Shown here piece after piece: positions 1-8,104 of a stretch of 64,000 nt of DNA (position 1 is its first letter; the number at the start of each line of letters is the position of its first letter). This DNA comes from Eubacterium maltosivorans (GTDB lineage: Bacteria > Bacillota > Clostridia > Eubacteriales > Eubacteriaceae): NCBI RefSeq assembly GCF_002441855.2, contig NZ_CP029487.1:558001-622000 (forward strand). The letters run 5' to 3'. The position numbers and the translations under genes were made by a program. The notes under the pieces are model-generated. The model made no database searches and was not told the DNA's origin. It was given only the letters and a program-made list of their open reading frames with translations.

Positions 1-314
1 AAACTGACGCGGCGCTTGACTGGGGTCTGTCAAATGATGAAGCCTCTGTCATTATCACGCGCTGGCCATGTGCGCTCAAGCGTTTTTCTCAGGCCGATAA
101 GGAAGAGTTCCCAGAAGCCTTTAAGCGCCACTGCAAGGTCGATACCGATCTCTGTATCGGCTGTAAGAAATGCCTGAAATCCGGCTGTCCTGCTTTAGCC
201 TTTAACTCTACCGTACCGAAAAAATCCGGTATTCTGGAAGAATCCTGTCTGGGCTGTGAGGTTTGCCTGCAGATCTGCCCGAAACATGCCATTTATGTAG
301 AGGAGGAAAAGTAG
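1..314 (+). CDS. iorA: Indolepyruvate:ferredoxin oxidoreductase alpha subunit, C-terminal fragment
   Basis: This is the 3' end of a gene that starts before the window; the reading frame is open from base 3 to the TAG at 312-314. The visible ~103 residues carry two 4Fe-4S motifs of the bacterial ferredoxin type, CIGCKKCLKSGCP and CLGCEVCLQICP, which form the C-terminal ferredoxin domain of IorA. The enzyme oxidatively decarboxylates aryl pyruvates such as indolepyruvate to acyl-CoA, reducing ferredoxin, in amino-acid fermentation by anaerobes. The iorB gene begins 1 bp after the stop, with the ribosome site inside the iorA end (AGGAGG at 301-306), so the two subunits are translationally coupled. 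The TPP-binding part lies outside the window. Confidence 0.9.
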   Translation, partial: TDAALDWGLSNDEASVIITRWPCALKRFSQADKEEFPEAFKRHCKVDTDLCIGCKKCLKSGCPALAFNSTVPKKSGILEESCLGCEVCLQICPKHAIYVEEEK

Positions 315-315
315 A

Positions 316-891
316 ATGAAAACAAAAAATATATTATTGGTTGGTGTTGGCGGCCAGGGAACCATCACAGCGGCAAAACTGCTGACCACGGGTCTGATGG
401 AAGCCGGCTATGACGTAAAGATGAGTGAAATCCATGGTATGAGCCAGCGTGGCGGCTCCGTTTCATCTCAGGTCCGCTATGGGGATGACGTCCAGTCACC
501 AGTTATCGAGATGGGAACAGCGGACATCATTGTTGCTTTTGAAAAAATGGAAGCACTGCGTTATATTGACTTCTTAAAGGAAGACGGAAAGATTATTGTC
601 AACGATGCAGAGATATGGCCGCTGCCGGTCGTTATCGGCAAAGCGACTTATCCGGAAAAAATTCTGGAAACATTGCAGGAAAAGGCCGATGTCCGCGTGA
701 TGAATGCCTCCGCCATGGCGGAGGAGATGGGGAATCTCAAGGTTATGAATGTGATTCTGCTTGGGGCCATCATCAAATCCATGGGACTTCAGGATATTGA
801 ATGGGATGAAATTATCCGAAATAATGTAAAACCAAAATTTGTTGATCTGAATATTAAAGCGATGGCTGTCGGAATGGACGCCGTTAACTAA
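316..891 (+). CDS. iorB: Indolepyruvate:ferredoxin oxidoreductase beta subunit
   Basis: The 191-residue product has the full length of IorB, the gamma-type pyruvate/ketoisovalerate oxidoreductase domain that pairs with IorA. The N terminus shows the family signature GVGGQGTITAAKLL (about residues 11-24), followed by the conserved EIHGMSQRGGSVSSQVRYG segment near 38-56. Together the subunits convert aryl 2-oxoacids from transaminated aromatic amino acids to acyl-CoA plus reduced ferredoxin in the cytoplasm. The start ATG lies 1 bp after the iorA stop. No terminator separates it from the cysteine-rich gene that begins 6 bp after its stop, so a three-gene operon is likely. Confidence 0.95.
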   Translation: MKTKNILLVGVGGQGTITAAKLLTTGLMEAGYDVKMSEIHGMSQRGGSVSSQVRYGDDVQSPVIEMGTADIIVAFEKMEALRYIDFLKEDGKIIVNDAEIWPLPVVIGKATYPEKILETLQEKADVRVMNASAMAEEMGNLKVMNVILLGAIIKSMGLQDIEWDEIIRNNVKPKFVDLNIKAMAVGMDAVN

Positions 892-897
892 AAGGTT

Positions 898-1176
898 ATG
901 TGTAAAAAAGAATTTGAAACAGAAAACTTCAAATTTTTCCAAAACAGGGATTGTGAATATTTTCCTTGCCATAAAATGGAAAATCTGGACGAGTTTAACT
1001 GTTTGTTTTGTTACTGTCCTTTATATGCGCTGGGAAGGGACTGCGGCGGTGGTTTTGAATACACGGAAAAGGGTATAAAGAACTGTACAAATTGCCTTGT
1101 TCCCCATAAAAAAGAGAACTATGACCGGATCATCGAAAAACTCCTGATTCTTATTGAGCGCGTTAGAGAGCAGTAG
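898..1176 (+). CDS. Cysteine-rich small domain protein
   Basis: The 92-residue protein has eight cysteines. Six are clustered as CEYFPCH and CLFCYCPLYALGRDC near residues 19-52, and two more as CTNC near 77-80. This pattern matches the cysteine-rich small domain family of anaerobes, which is sometimes fused to cobalamin-biosynthesis proteins and is presumed to bind metal; its biochemical role is unknown. It begins 6 bp after iorB, so it is probably co-transcribed with it, and a link to iron-sulfur or redox metabolism is plausible but inferred. No strong ribosome site is visible (AAAGG at 891-895), which fits coupling to iorB translation. Confidence 0.8.
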   Translation: MCKKEFETENFKFFQNRDCEYFPCHKMENLDEFNCLFCYCPLYALGRDCGGGFEYTEKGIKNCTNCLVPHKKENYDRIIEKLLILIERVREQ

Positions 1177-1205
1177 CTCAGGATTATGTGTGAGGAGAGT
1201 TTAGT

Positions 1206-1856
1206 ATGAGTATACTTATTGGCTTGATTTTGGTTGTGGCGGCTTATTTTATCGGTAATCTTGATTTTGCCTATATTATGGTGCGCGCTGTAAAGGGTGA
1301 GGATGTCCGTAATTACGGAAGCGGTAACGCCGGAACGACAAATGTACTCCGGACGATGGGCCTGAAATACGCTATTCCTGTTTTTATTTTGGATGCGCTT
1401 AAGGGCTCTGTCGTGATTCTTGCAGCCAGACTGCTTGGCTTCAGTGAAGCCTGGGTAGCGGCTGCGGGAATCGCAGTGGTCTGCGGTCATAACTGGCCGG
1501 TCTGCCTTGGCTTTAGAGGCGGAAAGGGTACTGCCACCTCCATCGGCGTTTTTATCGTCTTTGACTGGCCGATTGCCCTGATCTGTATTGCCGTTGGACT
1601 GATCTTCCTGGCCATTTTCAGAATGATGTCGCTGACTTCCATTATTGGGATGGTATCCCTTCCGATTGCAGTTCTTATTAAAAGTATTTTTATTACACAT
1701 GGGGCTGTTTTTACACCCGAACTGTTTTTTGCCTTGTTTCTCTGCTGCTCAACAGTGTTCCAGCACCGCGCCAACATCAAGCGGATTATGGCTGGCACCG
1801 AGAGCAAGGTAGGGCAGAAGGTTAAAATGGGTGGAGATGATAAGAAAGGCAACTAA
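1206..1856 (+). CDS. plsY: Acyl-phosphate:glycerol-3-phosphate acyltransferase PlsY
   Basis: PlsY is a polytopic membrane enzyme that transfers an acyl group from acyl-phosphate to glycerol-3-phosphate, giving lysophosphatidate, the first step of phospholipid synthesis in most Gram-positive bacteria. The 216-residue product has the usual length and several hydrophobic helices. Conserved loops are visible as GSGNAGTTNVLRTMG (about residues 38-52) and GFRGGKGTATSIG (about 100-112), the glycerol-phosphate and acyl-phosphate motifs. The ATG at 1206 follows GAGGAG at 1192-1197. A small acidic gene follows after 21 bp and probably shares the transcript. Confidence 0.95.
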   Translation: MSILIGLILVVAAYFIGNLDFAYIMVRAVKGEDVRNYGSGNAGTTNVLRTMGLKYAIPVFILDALKGSVVILAARLLGFSEAWVAAAGIAVVCGHNWPVCLGFRGGKGTATSIGVFIVFDWPIALICIAVGLIFLAIFRMMSLTSIIGMVSLPIAVLIKSIFITHGAVFTPELFFALFLCCSTVFQHRANIKRIMAGTESKVGQKVKMGGDDKKGN

Positions 1857-1877
1857 ACTTTGAAAGGAGACATGAAG

Positions 1878-2111
1878 ATGTCGAATGATAAAAAAGTCGT
1901 TGTTGCTGGACAGGAAAAAGACATCCGCGAAGCAGAGCCTGAGGTCAGACGTCAATCCCTGACAGATGATGTAATGGAATCTGTATCGGTGGAGGAAACC
2001 CATGAGGCCGGTACCTTTGAAAAAGATGTTATCGGAACTGAAGAAGCGGCGACCAACGCCGCTGTAGATTTAGACGTTTTAGAAGAACAGGAAGAAAACC
2101 GGGAAGCCTGA
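1878..2111 (+). CDS. Small acidic hypothetical protein
   Basis: This gene codes for 77 residues from the ATG at 1878. The upstream in-frame TTG (1860) and ATG (1872) are less likely, because AAAGGAG at 1863-1869 has proper spacing only to 1878. The protein is strongly acidic (many E and D, ending EEQEENREA), has no cysteine or hydrophobic segment, and is probably disordered. I do not recognise a family. It follows plsY by 21 bp and is closed by a hairpin terminator at 2131, so it is the last gene of the ior-plsY run. Confidence 0.6.
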   Translation: MSNDKKVVVAGQEKDIREAEPEVRRQSLTDDVMESVSVEETHEAGTFEKDVIGTEEAATNAAVDLDVLEEQEENREA

Positions 2112-2130
2112 TTCTGACTGGTGTTTTAAG

Positions 2131-2159
2131 GAGACTCTCAAAGCAGAGAGTCTCTTTTT
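2131..2159 (+). terminator. Rho-independent terminator after the plsY operon
   Basis: An 8-bp stem, GAGACTCT (2131-2138) with AGAGTCTC (2147-2154), is followed directly by a run of T. Confidence 0.85.
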
Positions 2160-2212
2160 ACTGTTTCTGTTTTCTTTTTACAAGAAAGTTGATGTGGATT
2201 ACAAGAATTTAT

Positions 2213-2243
2213 TCCACGTATTATACCAGATATATGTTATAAT
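2213..2243 (+). promoter_or_regulatory. Possible nrdJ promoter
   Basis: A TATAAT -10 box lies at 2238-2243, 62 bp before the TTG start of nrdJ. The -35 region is weak (TTCCAC at 2213-2218, spacer 19). A GTGGA/TCCAC inverted repeat (2194-2198 and 2214-2218) overlaps this -35 region and could be an operator. It does not look like an NrdR box. Confidence 0.4.
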
Positions 2244-2305
2244 AGAAATCGGCGCAGCACATCTTGTGTACGCCTTTACAAACCGATTTTATAAGGAGTT
2301 TAAGA

Positions 2306-5245
2306 TTGAAAGAGCTGAAAGATCTATTTAAAAGACATTTTACGAAAGAACTGGAAGGCAGTAATAAGACTGTCTACGATCTTTTCGAGTGGCAGAATGT
2401 TGACGTCAATTTAACAAATTATCAGACGGGCGCGACCATTTTGTCCATGGAAGATCTTGAATTTCCAGTTGATTATTCGCAAAATGCCTGTAATATTATA
2501 GCCAGCAAGTATTTCAGACGACGGGGAATCCCAAACGGTCTGGGCTATGAACACAGCATGCGTGAAGTTGCCGACCGCATGGTTGGCTTCTGGGCAGATG
2601 CTTTGAAAGAAGAAGGCATCATCGAGACCGCTGAAGAGTGGCAGATTTTTTACGACGAGATGGTTTACGCTCTGTTGAAACAGATGTGGGCGCCAAATTC
2701 ACCGCAGTGGTTCAATACTGGCCTGGCCAGAAGCTATGGCATCAAAGGTGACAAGGACGACCTTTATTACTACGACGAGGCGGCCGGTGAGGTTAAAGAA
2801 TCAGATGACCGCTATACCCGGACTCAGTCAAGCGCCTGCTTTATTTTGTCCATCGAGGACAAGCTGCTCGGCCATCACTCCATTTCTGAGCATTATGTCA
2901 GTGAGACAAAGCTGTTTAAAGGCGGTTCCGGTGTTGGCACAAACTTTTCATCGCTTCGCGGCGTGAATGAAAAGCTATCGAGCGGCGGGCAGTCCTCAGG
3001 AATGATGAGCTTCCTGCAAGGGCTTGACCGTAACGCAGGCGCCATTAAATCCGGCGGCACCACAAGACGTGCGGCTAAAATGGTCATTGTAGATGTGGAC
3101 CATCCCGAAATTGAAGAATTTGTGGACTGGAAGGTTAGGGAAGAGGATAAAGTCCGCGCTCTTGGAAAGATGGGCTATGATACCTCCATGGACGGTGAGG
3201 CATACCGCACCGTTGCAGGGCAGAACTCAAATAACTCCGTCCGTTTAAATAAAGAATTCATGGATGCTGTCATCAATCTTGAGCACGAACCGGATCACAA
3301 AATGACTTTGAAGGGACGCGTAGACGACGCAGTTAACCGTGAAGTATCCGTCAAGGAGCTGTGGCAGAAAATCAACACAGCTTCCTGGGCCTGCGCCGAT
3401 CCTGGACTTCAGTTCGACGATCTGTTTAACGCCTGGCATACCTGTCCCGGCGGTGAAGATGGCGATACCTCCAAAAAAGAAAACCGGATCAACGCGACAA
3501 ACCCATGCTCAGAGTATGCTTTCCTAAATGATACAGCCTGTAACCTGGCATCCATCAATATTTTCCGCTTCTTTGACCCGGAAACCAACAAAATTGATAT
3601 TGAACGGTTTTCACATTTAGCAGGACTGATCCAGCTGGTGCTGGAGGCTTCGATCTATTGGGGACAGTTCCCAACAGAAGATGTTGCCAGAAAAAGCTAC
3701 CTGTTCCGCACCACTGGTCTGGGCCTTGCCAATGCTGCGTCATTGATTCTGGCGCTGGGCTATCCTTATGATTCCGATGAAGCCCGAAACCTGATCGCAG
3801 CTTTATGCGGCATTATGACAGGACATTCCTACTATGTTTCAGCCATGATGGCCGGAAAGGTCGGGCCTTTTGCGAAATATGAGATCAACAGTCCTTATAT
3901 GAAGCGCGTTATCCGCAACCACAGCCGTGTCGCGGGCTATCTGACCGATGACTATGAGGAAATGACTTATGAACCGCTTAAAATCAATCATGAACTTTTA
4001 GAAGAAATGGGTTTCCTGAATATCAGCAGCCGTATCAAAGACGCGTGGAAGGATGCCATTGACTATGGTGAGCTGAGCGGCTACCGCAATGCGCAGGTTA
4101 GCGTTATCGCGCCGACCGGTACCATTTCCTTTGCCATGGACTGCGGCGCCACCTCTGTCGAACCCTTCTACAACCATGTGGTATTCAAAAAACTGGTAGG
4201 CGGCGGCTCCATGGAAATCGTGAATCCAGTGATGGAGATTGCCCTTAAAAATCTGGGTTACAAGCCAAAGGAAATTTCCGATATACTTGGTTACATGCTG
4301 GATAAGGATGAAAAAGGCTATCTGCGCCACGACAGTCTGTCCGGCGCGCCGCATATCAAGCCAGAGCATATTCCGGTTTTTGACACAGCCAATACCATCC
4401 GCCCAGAGGGCCATGTGCTCATGGTTTCGGCCATTACGCCGATGATCAGTGGTTCGGTTTCAAAGACTGTGAACCTGCCGTCAGACGCGGAGATAGAGGA
4501 TGTTAAGAAAATTCATCTTCTGGCATACACTACCGGCGCCAAAGCCATTGCCGTTTACCGTGATGGCTGTAAGGCATCACAGCCTTTAAGCTCCGGTAAG
4601 CAGGAGGAAGGCGAAAAGCATCTGGAGGATTGTTCTTATAAGGAGCTTCTTGAATTTGCAAGAGACTGTAATCAGGGGGTTCCCAACCGGCGTAAACCAG
4701 ACGGTATGCGTATGAGCCGTACCCATGCGGCTAAAATCGGCGATATTGAGCTTTATATCACCATCGGTTTTTATGATGATGGTAAAATTGCAGAAATTTT
4801 TGTATCCACCGATAAGGATGGTACAGTGGTTAAGGGACTGCTGGCTTCATTGTCCAAGTCCATCTCCAATATGCTTCAGTACAATATTCCGCCGGAAAAA
4901 ATATCCATCATGCTGAGGGGCCAGAAGTACGAGCCGTCAGGCTTTGTCCAGAGGCATCCGTATATTAAATACGCATCCTCTATTTCTGACCTGATCTCCA
5001 AGGTCATTGATATTGAATGCGGTGATTATTCCAAATGCCAGGTGAAGCCGAAAGCTCCCCTCGCAAAGGTAGACGCCAGCACAGCAGCTCCGACACCGGA
5101 AACTATGCCGCTTCAGATGGAAATGGAAATTGAGGGTGAAAAACTCTATGGGGAAGTGTGCAGCCAGTGTGGCAGTGACCGCATGGTCCGCAATGGTACC
5201 TGTAAGGTTTGTATGGACTGCGGCACCACCACGGGCTGCAGCTGA
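2306..5245 (+). CDS. nrdJ: Adenosylcobalamin-dependent (class II) ribonucleotide reductase
   Basis: The enzyme reduces ribonucleotides to deoxyribonucleotides using coenzyme B12 as radical generator, so it works with or without oxygen. I place the start at the TTG at 2306, which has AAGGAG at 2293-2298 with 7-bp spacing; the longer in-frame opening from 2264 lacks a ribosome site. That gives 979 residues, typical for the monomeric long form. Visible motifs are NSPQWFNTG (about residue 130), the active-site strand NPCSEYAF (about 398) and a C-terminal cysteine cluster (CSQCGSDR, CKVCMDCG, ending TTTGCS) that serves as redox shuttle. It is monocistronic between a promoter and a strong terminator. 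Confidence 0.95.
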   Translation: MKELKDLFKRHFTKELEGSNKTVYDLFEWQNVDVNLTNYQTGATILSMEDLEFPVDYSQNACNIIASKYFRRRGIPNGLGYEHSMREVADRMVGFWADALKEEGIIETAEEWQIFYDEMVYALLKQMWAPNSPQWFNTGLARSYGIKGDKDDLYYYDEAAGEVKESDDRYTRTQSSACFILSIEDKLLGHHSISEHYVSETKLFKGGSGVGTNFSSLRGVNEKLSSGGQSSGMMSFLQGLDRNAGAIKSGGTTRRAAKMVIVDVDHPEIEEFVDWKVREEDKVRALGKMGYDTSMDGEAYRTVAGQNSNNSVRLNKEFMDAVINLEHEPDHKMTLKGRVDDAVNREVSVKELWQKINTASWACADPGLQFDDLFNAWHTCPGGEDGDTSKKENRINATNPCSEYAFLNDTACNLASINIFRFFDPETNKIDIERFSHLAGLIQLVLEASIYWGQFPTEDVARKSYLFRTTGLGLANAASLILALGYPYDSDEARNLIAALCGIMTGHSYYVSAMMAGKVGPFAKYEINSPYMKRVIRNHSRVAGYLTDDYEEMTYEPLKINHELLEEMGFLNISSRIKDAWKDAIDYGELSGYRNAQVSVIAPTGTISFAMDCGATSVEPFYNHVVFKKLVGGGSMEIVNPVMEIALKNLGYKPKEISDILGYMLDKDEKGYLRHDSLSGAPHIKPEHIPVFDTANTIRPEGHVLMVSAITPMISGSVSKTVNLPSDAEIEDVKKIHLLAYTTGAKAIAVYRDGCKASQPLSSGKQEEGEKHLEDCSYKELLEFARDCNQGVPNRRKPDGMRMSRTHAAKIGDIELYITIGFYDDGKIAEIFVSTDKDGTVVKGLLASLSKSISNMLQYNIPPEKISIMLRGQKYEPSGFVQRHPYIKYASSISDLISKVIDIECGDYSKCQVKPKAPLAKVDASTAAPTPETMPLQMEMEIEGEKLYGEVCSQCGSDRMVRNGTCKVCMDCGTTTGCS

Positions 5246-5271
5246 TTAAGCTAAAAATCAGAAAAATAAAT

Positions 5272-5307
5272 AAACCGGGATATTCAGCTTGGAATATCCC
5301 GGTTTTT
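5272..5307. terminator. Bidirectional terminator between nrdJ and csbD
   Basis: A perfect 14-bp stem (5272-5285 with 5292-5305) starts AAACCGGG and ends CCCGGTTT, followed by T on the top strand and by T on the bottom strand too. It serves the two convergent genes. Confidence 0.9.
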
Positions 5308-5319
5308 TATGTGAATGTT

Positions 5320-5517
5320 TTATTTATTCATACGATCCTTTACATCATCTGCAACATCTTTCGCTTTTTCTTTTACGTCATTTGCTTTTTCTTTGATTTT
5401 TCCGGCTGCCTTGTCCATCATGCCTTCGGCCTGTAAGCCCTTATCGCCTGTTGCACCGCCGACTCGGTCTTTTACTTCGCCTTTTGCCTGATCGGTAAAT
5501 CCTGTATCTTTGCTCAT
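5320..5517 (-). CDS. csbD: CsbD-family stress protein
   Basis: The 65-residue, very hydrophilic, lysine/aspartate-rich protein has the CsbD-family pattern: an N-terminal DQAKGEVKDRVGGATGD segment followed by helical repeats of KIKEKANDVKEKAKDV type. Family members accumulate in general stress, and the founding Bacillus gene is under sigma-B; the molecular role is unknown. The ATG has AAGGAGG on the minus strand (5523-5529). A promoter of sigma-B/F type lies upstream (5554-5578), which fits the family's usual control. Cysteine and tryptophan are absent, consistent with an intrinsically flexible protein. Confidence 0.85.
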   Translation of the reverse strand: MSKDTGFTDQAKGEVKDRVGGATGDKGLQAEGMMDKAAGKIKEKANDVKEKAKDVADDVKDRMNK

Positions 5518-5553
5518 AATAAAGCCTCCTTAATAAGAATTGTTAGTTCTTAT

Positions 5554-5578
5554 ATACCCCCAGACAGGTGAAGAAAAC
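5554..5578 (-). promoter_or_regulatory. Sigma-B/F-like promoter of csbD
   Basis: On the minus strand GTTTTC (5578-5573), a 13-bp spacer and GGGTAT (5559-5554) match the general-stress sigma consensus GTTTNN-N13-GGGWAW. Between it and the ribosome site lies an exact inverted repeat, ATAAGAA/TTCTTAT (5533-5539 and 5547-5553), which may form a leader hairpin or an operator. Confidence 0.5.
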
Positions 5579-5674
5579 AATCGTCTTTCTATTCCTAAGG
5601 AAAGCTTTAGTTTTGAAAAAGAAAAAGCAGAGAATAGACAGAAGGTATACCCAGCGCGTCAGGATAAAACAAAC

Positions 5675-5703
5675 TTGCAAAATTAAGTTAAGTTTGATAT
5701 GAT
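5675..5703 (+). promoter_or_regulatory. Sigma-A promoter of proB
   Basis: TTGCAA (5675-5680), a 17-bp spacer and TATGAT (5698-5703) precede a leader of about 100 bases. The leader contains a short AGAC/GTCT hairpin near 5725-5743 but no T-box consensus. Confidence 0.6.
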
Positions 5704-5810
5704 AATATTTCAGAATAGTCACCAGACCGACGGCGATAGTCTTTAATCAAAAATGGACAGACTAAGCTGCCTGAGTGGAAGACAACAGTAGACAAATGGA
5801 GGCGCATTAA

Positions 5811-6647
5811 ATGCGACAGACAATTAAGGAAGCAGAGACCATTGTCATCAAAATGGGCACCACCTCAGTAACCCATGCCAATGGTACCCTCAATTTAAAA
5901 AAGCTTGACCAGCTTGCAAGGGTTTTGACTGATCTTGAAAACAGTGGGAGAAAGATGGTTTTGGTATCTTCGGGTGCCATCGGCTGTGGCATGAACCGTT
6001 TGGGTTTAAAGGAACGGCCGAAGACACTGGAGGCCAAGCAGGCCACCGCTTCGGTGGGGCAGGGGCTTTTGATGGAGATTTATCATAAGTTTTTTGATGA
6101 ATACCACCAGAATGTGGGGCAGATTCTGCTGACCAAGGATGTATTCAAGCATTCCATTAAAAGAAGCAATGCCATCAATACCTTCAAGGCACTGAAAAAC
6201 CGCAGCATCATCCCGATCGTCAATGAAAATGACTGTATCGCGACGGATGAAATTCAGGAGGAGTGCTTTGGGGATAATGATATCCTGTCTGCCATGACTG
6301 CCGACATTGTGGACGCTGACCTTTTGATTATTCTCTCGGATGTGGATGGCCTGTACGATTCAAATCCCAATGAAAATGAGGATGCCATACTTCTCCAGAC
6401 CGTTGAGACGATTGATTCCGATATTTTAAACAGCGCGGGATGTTCCACCTCCGGCCTTGGAACAGGCGGTATGGTGACCAAAATCGGGGCGGCTAAATAC
6501 GCAACCGACCGGGGAATAAACACCATCATCGCATCCGGTGAGGATGTTAAAGTGATTTATGATATTTTAGAAGGCAATGAAATAGGAACATTTTTTATTA
6601 AACAGGATTTACAGGAGGTCCAAAATGTTAAAAAAAGTAATGATTAG
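5811..6647 (+). CDS. proB: Glutamate 5-kinase, short form
   Basis: ProB phosphorylates glutamate to gamma-glutamyl phosphate, the first step of proline synthesis. The 278-residue protein contains only the amino-acid kinase fold: KMGTTSVTHANG near the N terminus, VLVSSGAIGCGMNRLG (about residues 46-61), VNENDCIATDE (about 136-146) and the glycine-rich GLGTGGMVTKIGAAK near 217-231. It lacks the C-terminal PUA domain of the ~370-residue form, as several clostridial enzymes do. GGAGG precedes the ATG. No proA is adjacent. The 3' end overlaps the start of a small membrane-protein gene by 23 bp. Confidence 0.9.
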   Translation: MRQTIKEAETIVIKMGTTSVTHANGTLNLKKLDQLARVLTDLENSGRKMVLVSSGAIGCGMNRLGLKERPKTLEAKQATASVGQGLLMEIYHKFFDEYHQNVGQILLTKDVFKHSIKRSNAINTFKALKNRSIIPIVNENDCIATDEIQEECFGDNDILSAMTADIVDADLLIILSDVDGLYDSNPNENEDAILLQTVETIDSDILNSAGCSTSGLGTGGMVTKIGAAKYATDRGINTIIASGEDVKVIYDILEGNEIGTFFIKQDLQEVQNVKKSND

Positions 6648-6780
6648 TTTGTCTGCAGTAGCAGCTGGTATGCTGACCGTATTGGGCGCTTTTTATGTAG
6701 CAGAAAAACGCCGTGAAAAAGCAGTCGGCGGTAAATTAATGAAGGTGCAGTACCGTTTTACCAAGGATTTTGACGATTAA
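6625..6780 (+). CDS. Small single-span membrane protein (51 aa)
   Basis: This short gene overlaps the end of proB in another frame. The ATG at 6625 follows AGGAGG (6613-6618), giving a 51-residue product. It starts with MLKKV, then one hydrophobic helix (about residues 5-26, ISLSAVAAGMLTVLGAFYV), then a basic, hydrophilic tail ending FTKDFDD. The strong ribosome site inside proB and the positive-inside arrangement support a real gene coupled to proB. I do not recognise a family. A glycosyltransferase gene for membrane lipids follows 48 bp downstream, so a role at the membrane is possible but speculative. Confidence 0.65.
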   Translation: MLKKVMISLSAVAAGMLTVLGAFYVAEKRREKAVGGKLMKVQYRFTKDFDD

Positions 6781-6828
6781 AAGCAGACAATATATAAAAT
6801 AAAACAGACGAAAAATTTGGAGGGGTCA

Positions 6829-7974
6829 ATGTCTAAGATCTTTATTTTTACAGCATCCACCGGTGCGGGACACAACCTGGCAGCAAAATCCATTGCCCAG
6901 GCTTTATCCGAATATGGTTTTGAGGTAGACGTTTATGATGCCTTCAAGGAAAGCAGCGCCGTTTTAGACAAAATCGTAACAAAGGGCTACAAGCAGCTGG
7001 TTGAAAATGTGCCAAAGCTTTATGAGCAGATTTATAACCAGTTCAACCACATGACGCCTTTTCAGCAGAATATTTTTAAGATGATGACAAAGGTTATGAA
7101 TCCGGAAATTGTTCCCATGATTCATAAGGAACAGCCGCATCTGCTGATTTCAACCCATCCCTTTGTCACCAATATTTTAGGAACCTTAAAAGAGCACGGA
7201 GCCTTTGACCTGCCAGTGCTCTCTTTTGTGACCGATTATAAAATCCACAGCGTATACCTGCACAAAAAAATCAACGCCTATGTGGTGGGCAGTGAGTACA
7301 CAAAGGAAACCATGATTGAAAAAGGGGTAAACCCGGACATTATCTATCCTTTCGGCATTCCCATAAGACAGGAGTTTGTGGAGGATACCCGAAAGAAAGC
7401 TGAGATCGAAGATCCAACGATCCGCGGTACAATACTGCTTATGGCGGGCAGTATGGGTACCAGACAGATGGAAAAAGCCTTTGTTGCGCTGATGAAGGCT
7501 CAGGAAAAAATTAAGATTATTGTGGTCTGTGGCAACAATAAAAAGGTCGAGCGCTCCATTGAGTTTTTAAACAAGGTCTATGAGACAGAGGATAAGGTTG
7601 TGGAAATTCATGGCTTTGTCGATAATATACCCGAGCTCATGGACGAGGCCGACGCTATTATCTCCAAGCCAGGCGGTCTGACAAGCACAGAGGCGATCGT
7701 CAAGTGTATTCCGATGATCATCCCCTATTATTATCCGGGACAGGAGGAAGAAAACGCCGATTATTTGGTGGAAAGCGGCATGGCCATCAAGGTGGACAAG
7801 ATCAAGGAGCTGACCTCCATGGTTGATTTTCTTATTGAGAATAAATACATTATTCAGCAGATGGCTGAAAATATGTCTGAGGAAGCCAGAAACCATTCGA
7901 TGGAAAAAACCATCGAGCTCTGTAAAAAACTGATTTCAGAATATGAAGCGGGAGAAATAATCCCGGAACTCTGA
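6829..7974 (+). CDS. Diacylglycerol glycosyltransferase, MGDG-synthase/UgtP family
   Basis: The 381-residue protein has the two-lobed GT-B fold of the monogalactosyldiacylglycerol synthase family, which transfers hexose from a UDP-sugar to diacylglycerol to make glycolipids and lipoteichoic-acid anchors. The N-terminal STGAGHNLAAKSIAQAL (about residues 9-25) and the downstream YDAFKESS segment are family hallmarks. The donor-binding part is IISKPGGLTSTEAI near residue 282. The start is the ATG at 6829, because GGAGGGG sits at 6819-6825 inside the longer in-frame reading from a TTG. The exact sugar and lipid acceptor cannot be told from sequence. Confidence 0.85.
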   Translation: MSKIFIFTASTGAGHNLAAKSIAQALSEYGFEVDVYDAFKESSAVLDKIVTKGYKQLVENVPKLYEQIYNQFNHMTPFQQNIFKMMTKVMNPEIVPMIHKEQPHLLISTHPFVTNILGTLKEHGAFDLPVLSFVTDYKIHSVYLHKKINAYVVGSEYTKETMIEKGVNPDIIYPFGIPIRQEFVEDTRKKAEIEDPTIRGTILLMAGSMGTRQMEKAFVALMKAQEKIKIIVVCGNNKKVERSIEFLNKVYETEDKVVEIHGFVDNIPELMDEADAIISKPGGLTSTEAIVKCIPMIIPYYYPGQEEENADYLVESGMAIKVDKIKELTSMVDFLIENKYIIQQMAENMSEEARNHSMEKTIELCKKLISEYEAGEIIPEL

Positions 7975-7982
7975 TAAAAAAC

Positions 7983-8104
7983 TTTACACCGTCCTGCGGT
8001 TATGGTATCATTATTACGTTAAGCCCGTTCTCTTGGTTTTTCGAAACTCCAACGAAATACTGTGATTACGGAGTCTATTTATAATTTAAGGAGAATTGAC
8101 ACAA
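7983..8104 (+). promoter_or_regulatory. rpsO promoter and leader
   Basis: TTTACA (7983-7988), a 17-bp spacer and TATCAT (8006-8011) predict a transcript start near 8018. The ~87-base leader contains an ACTCC/GGAGT pairing (8046-8050 with 8070-8074). Ribosomal protein S15 represses its own mRNA in many bacteria through a structured leader, so autoregulation here is plausible. AAGGAGA at 8088-8094 fixes the ATG at 8105. Confidence 0.5.

Noticed and set aside
2181-2243. B12 riboswitch before the B12-dependent nrdJ
   Set aside because: The upstream gap is too short and has no B12-box sequence.
5704-5810. T-box riboswitch upstream of proB
   Set aside because: The leader lacks the T-box sequence and an antiterminator/terminator pair; only a weak hairpin is present.
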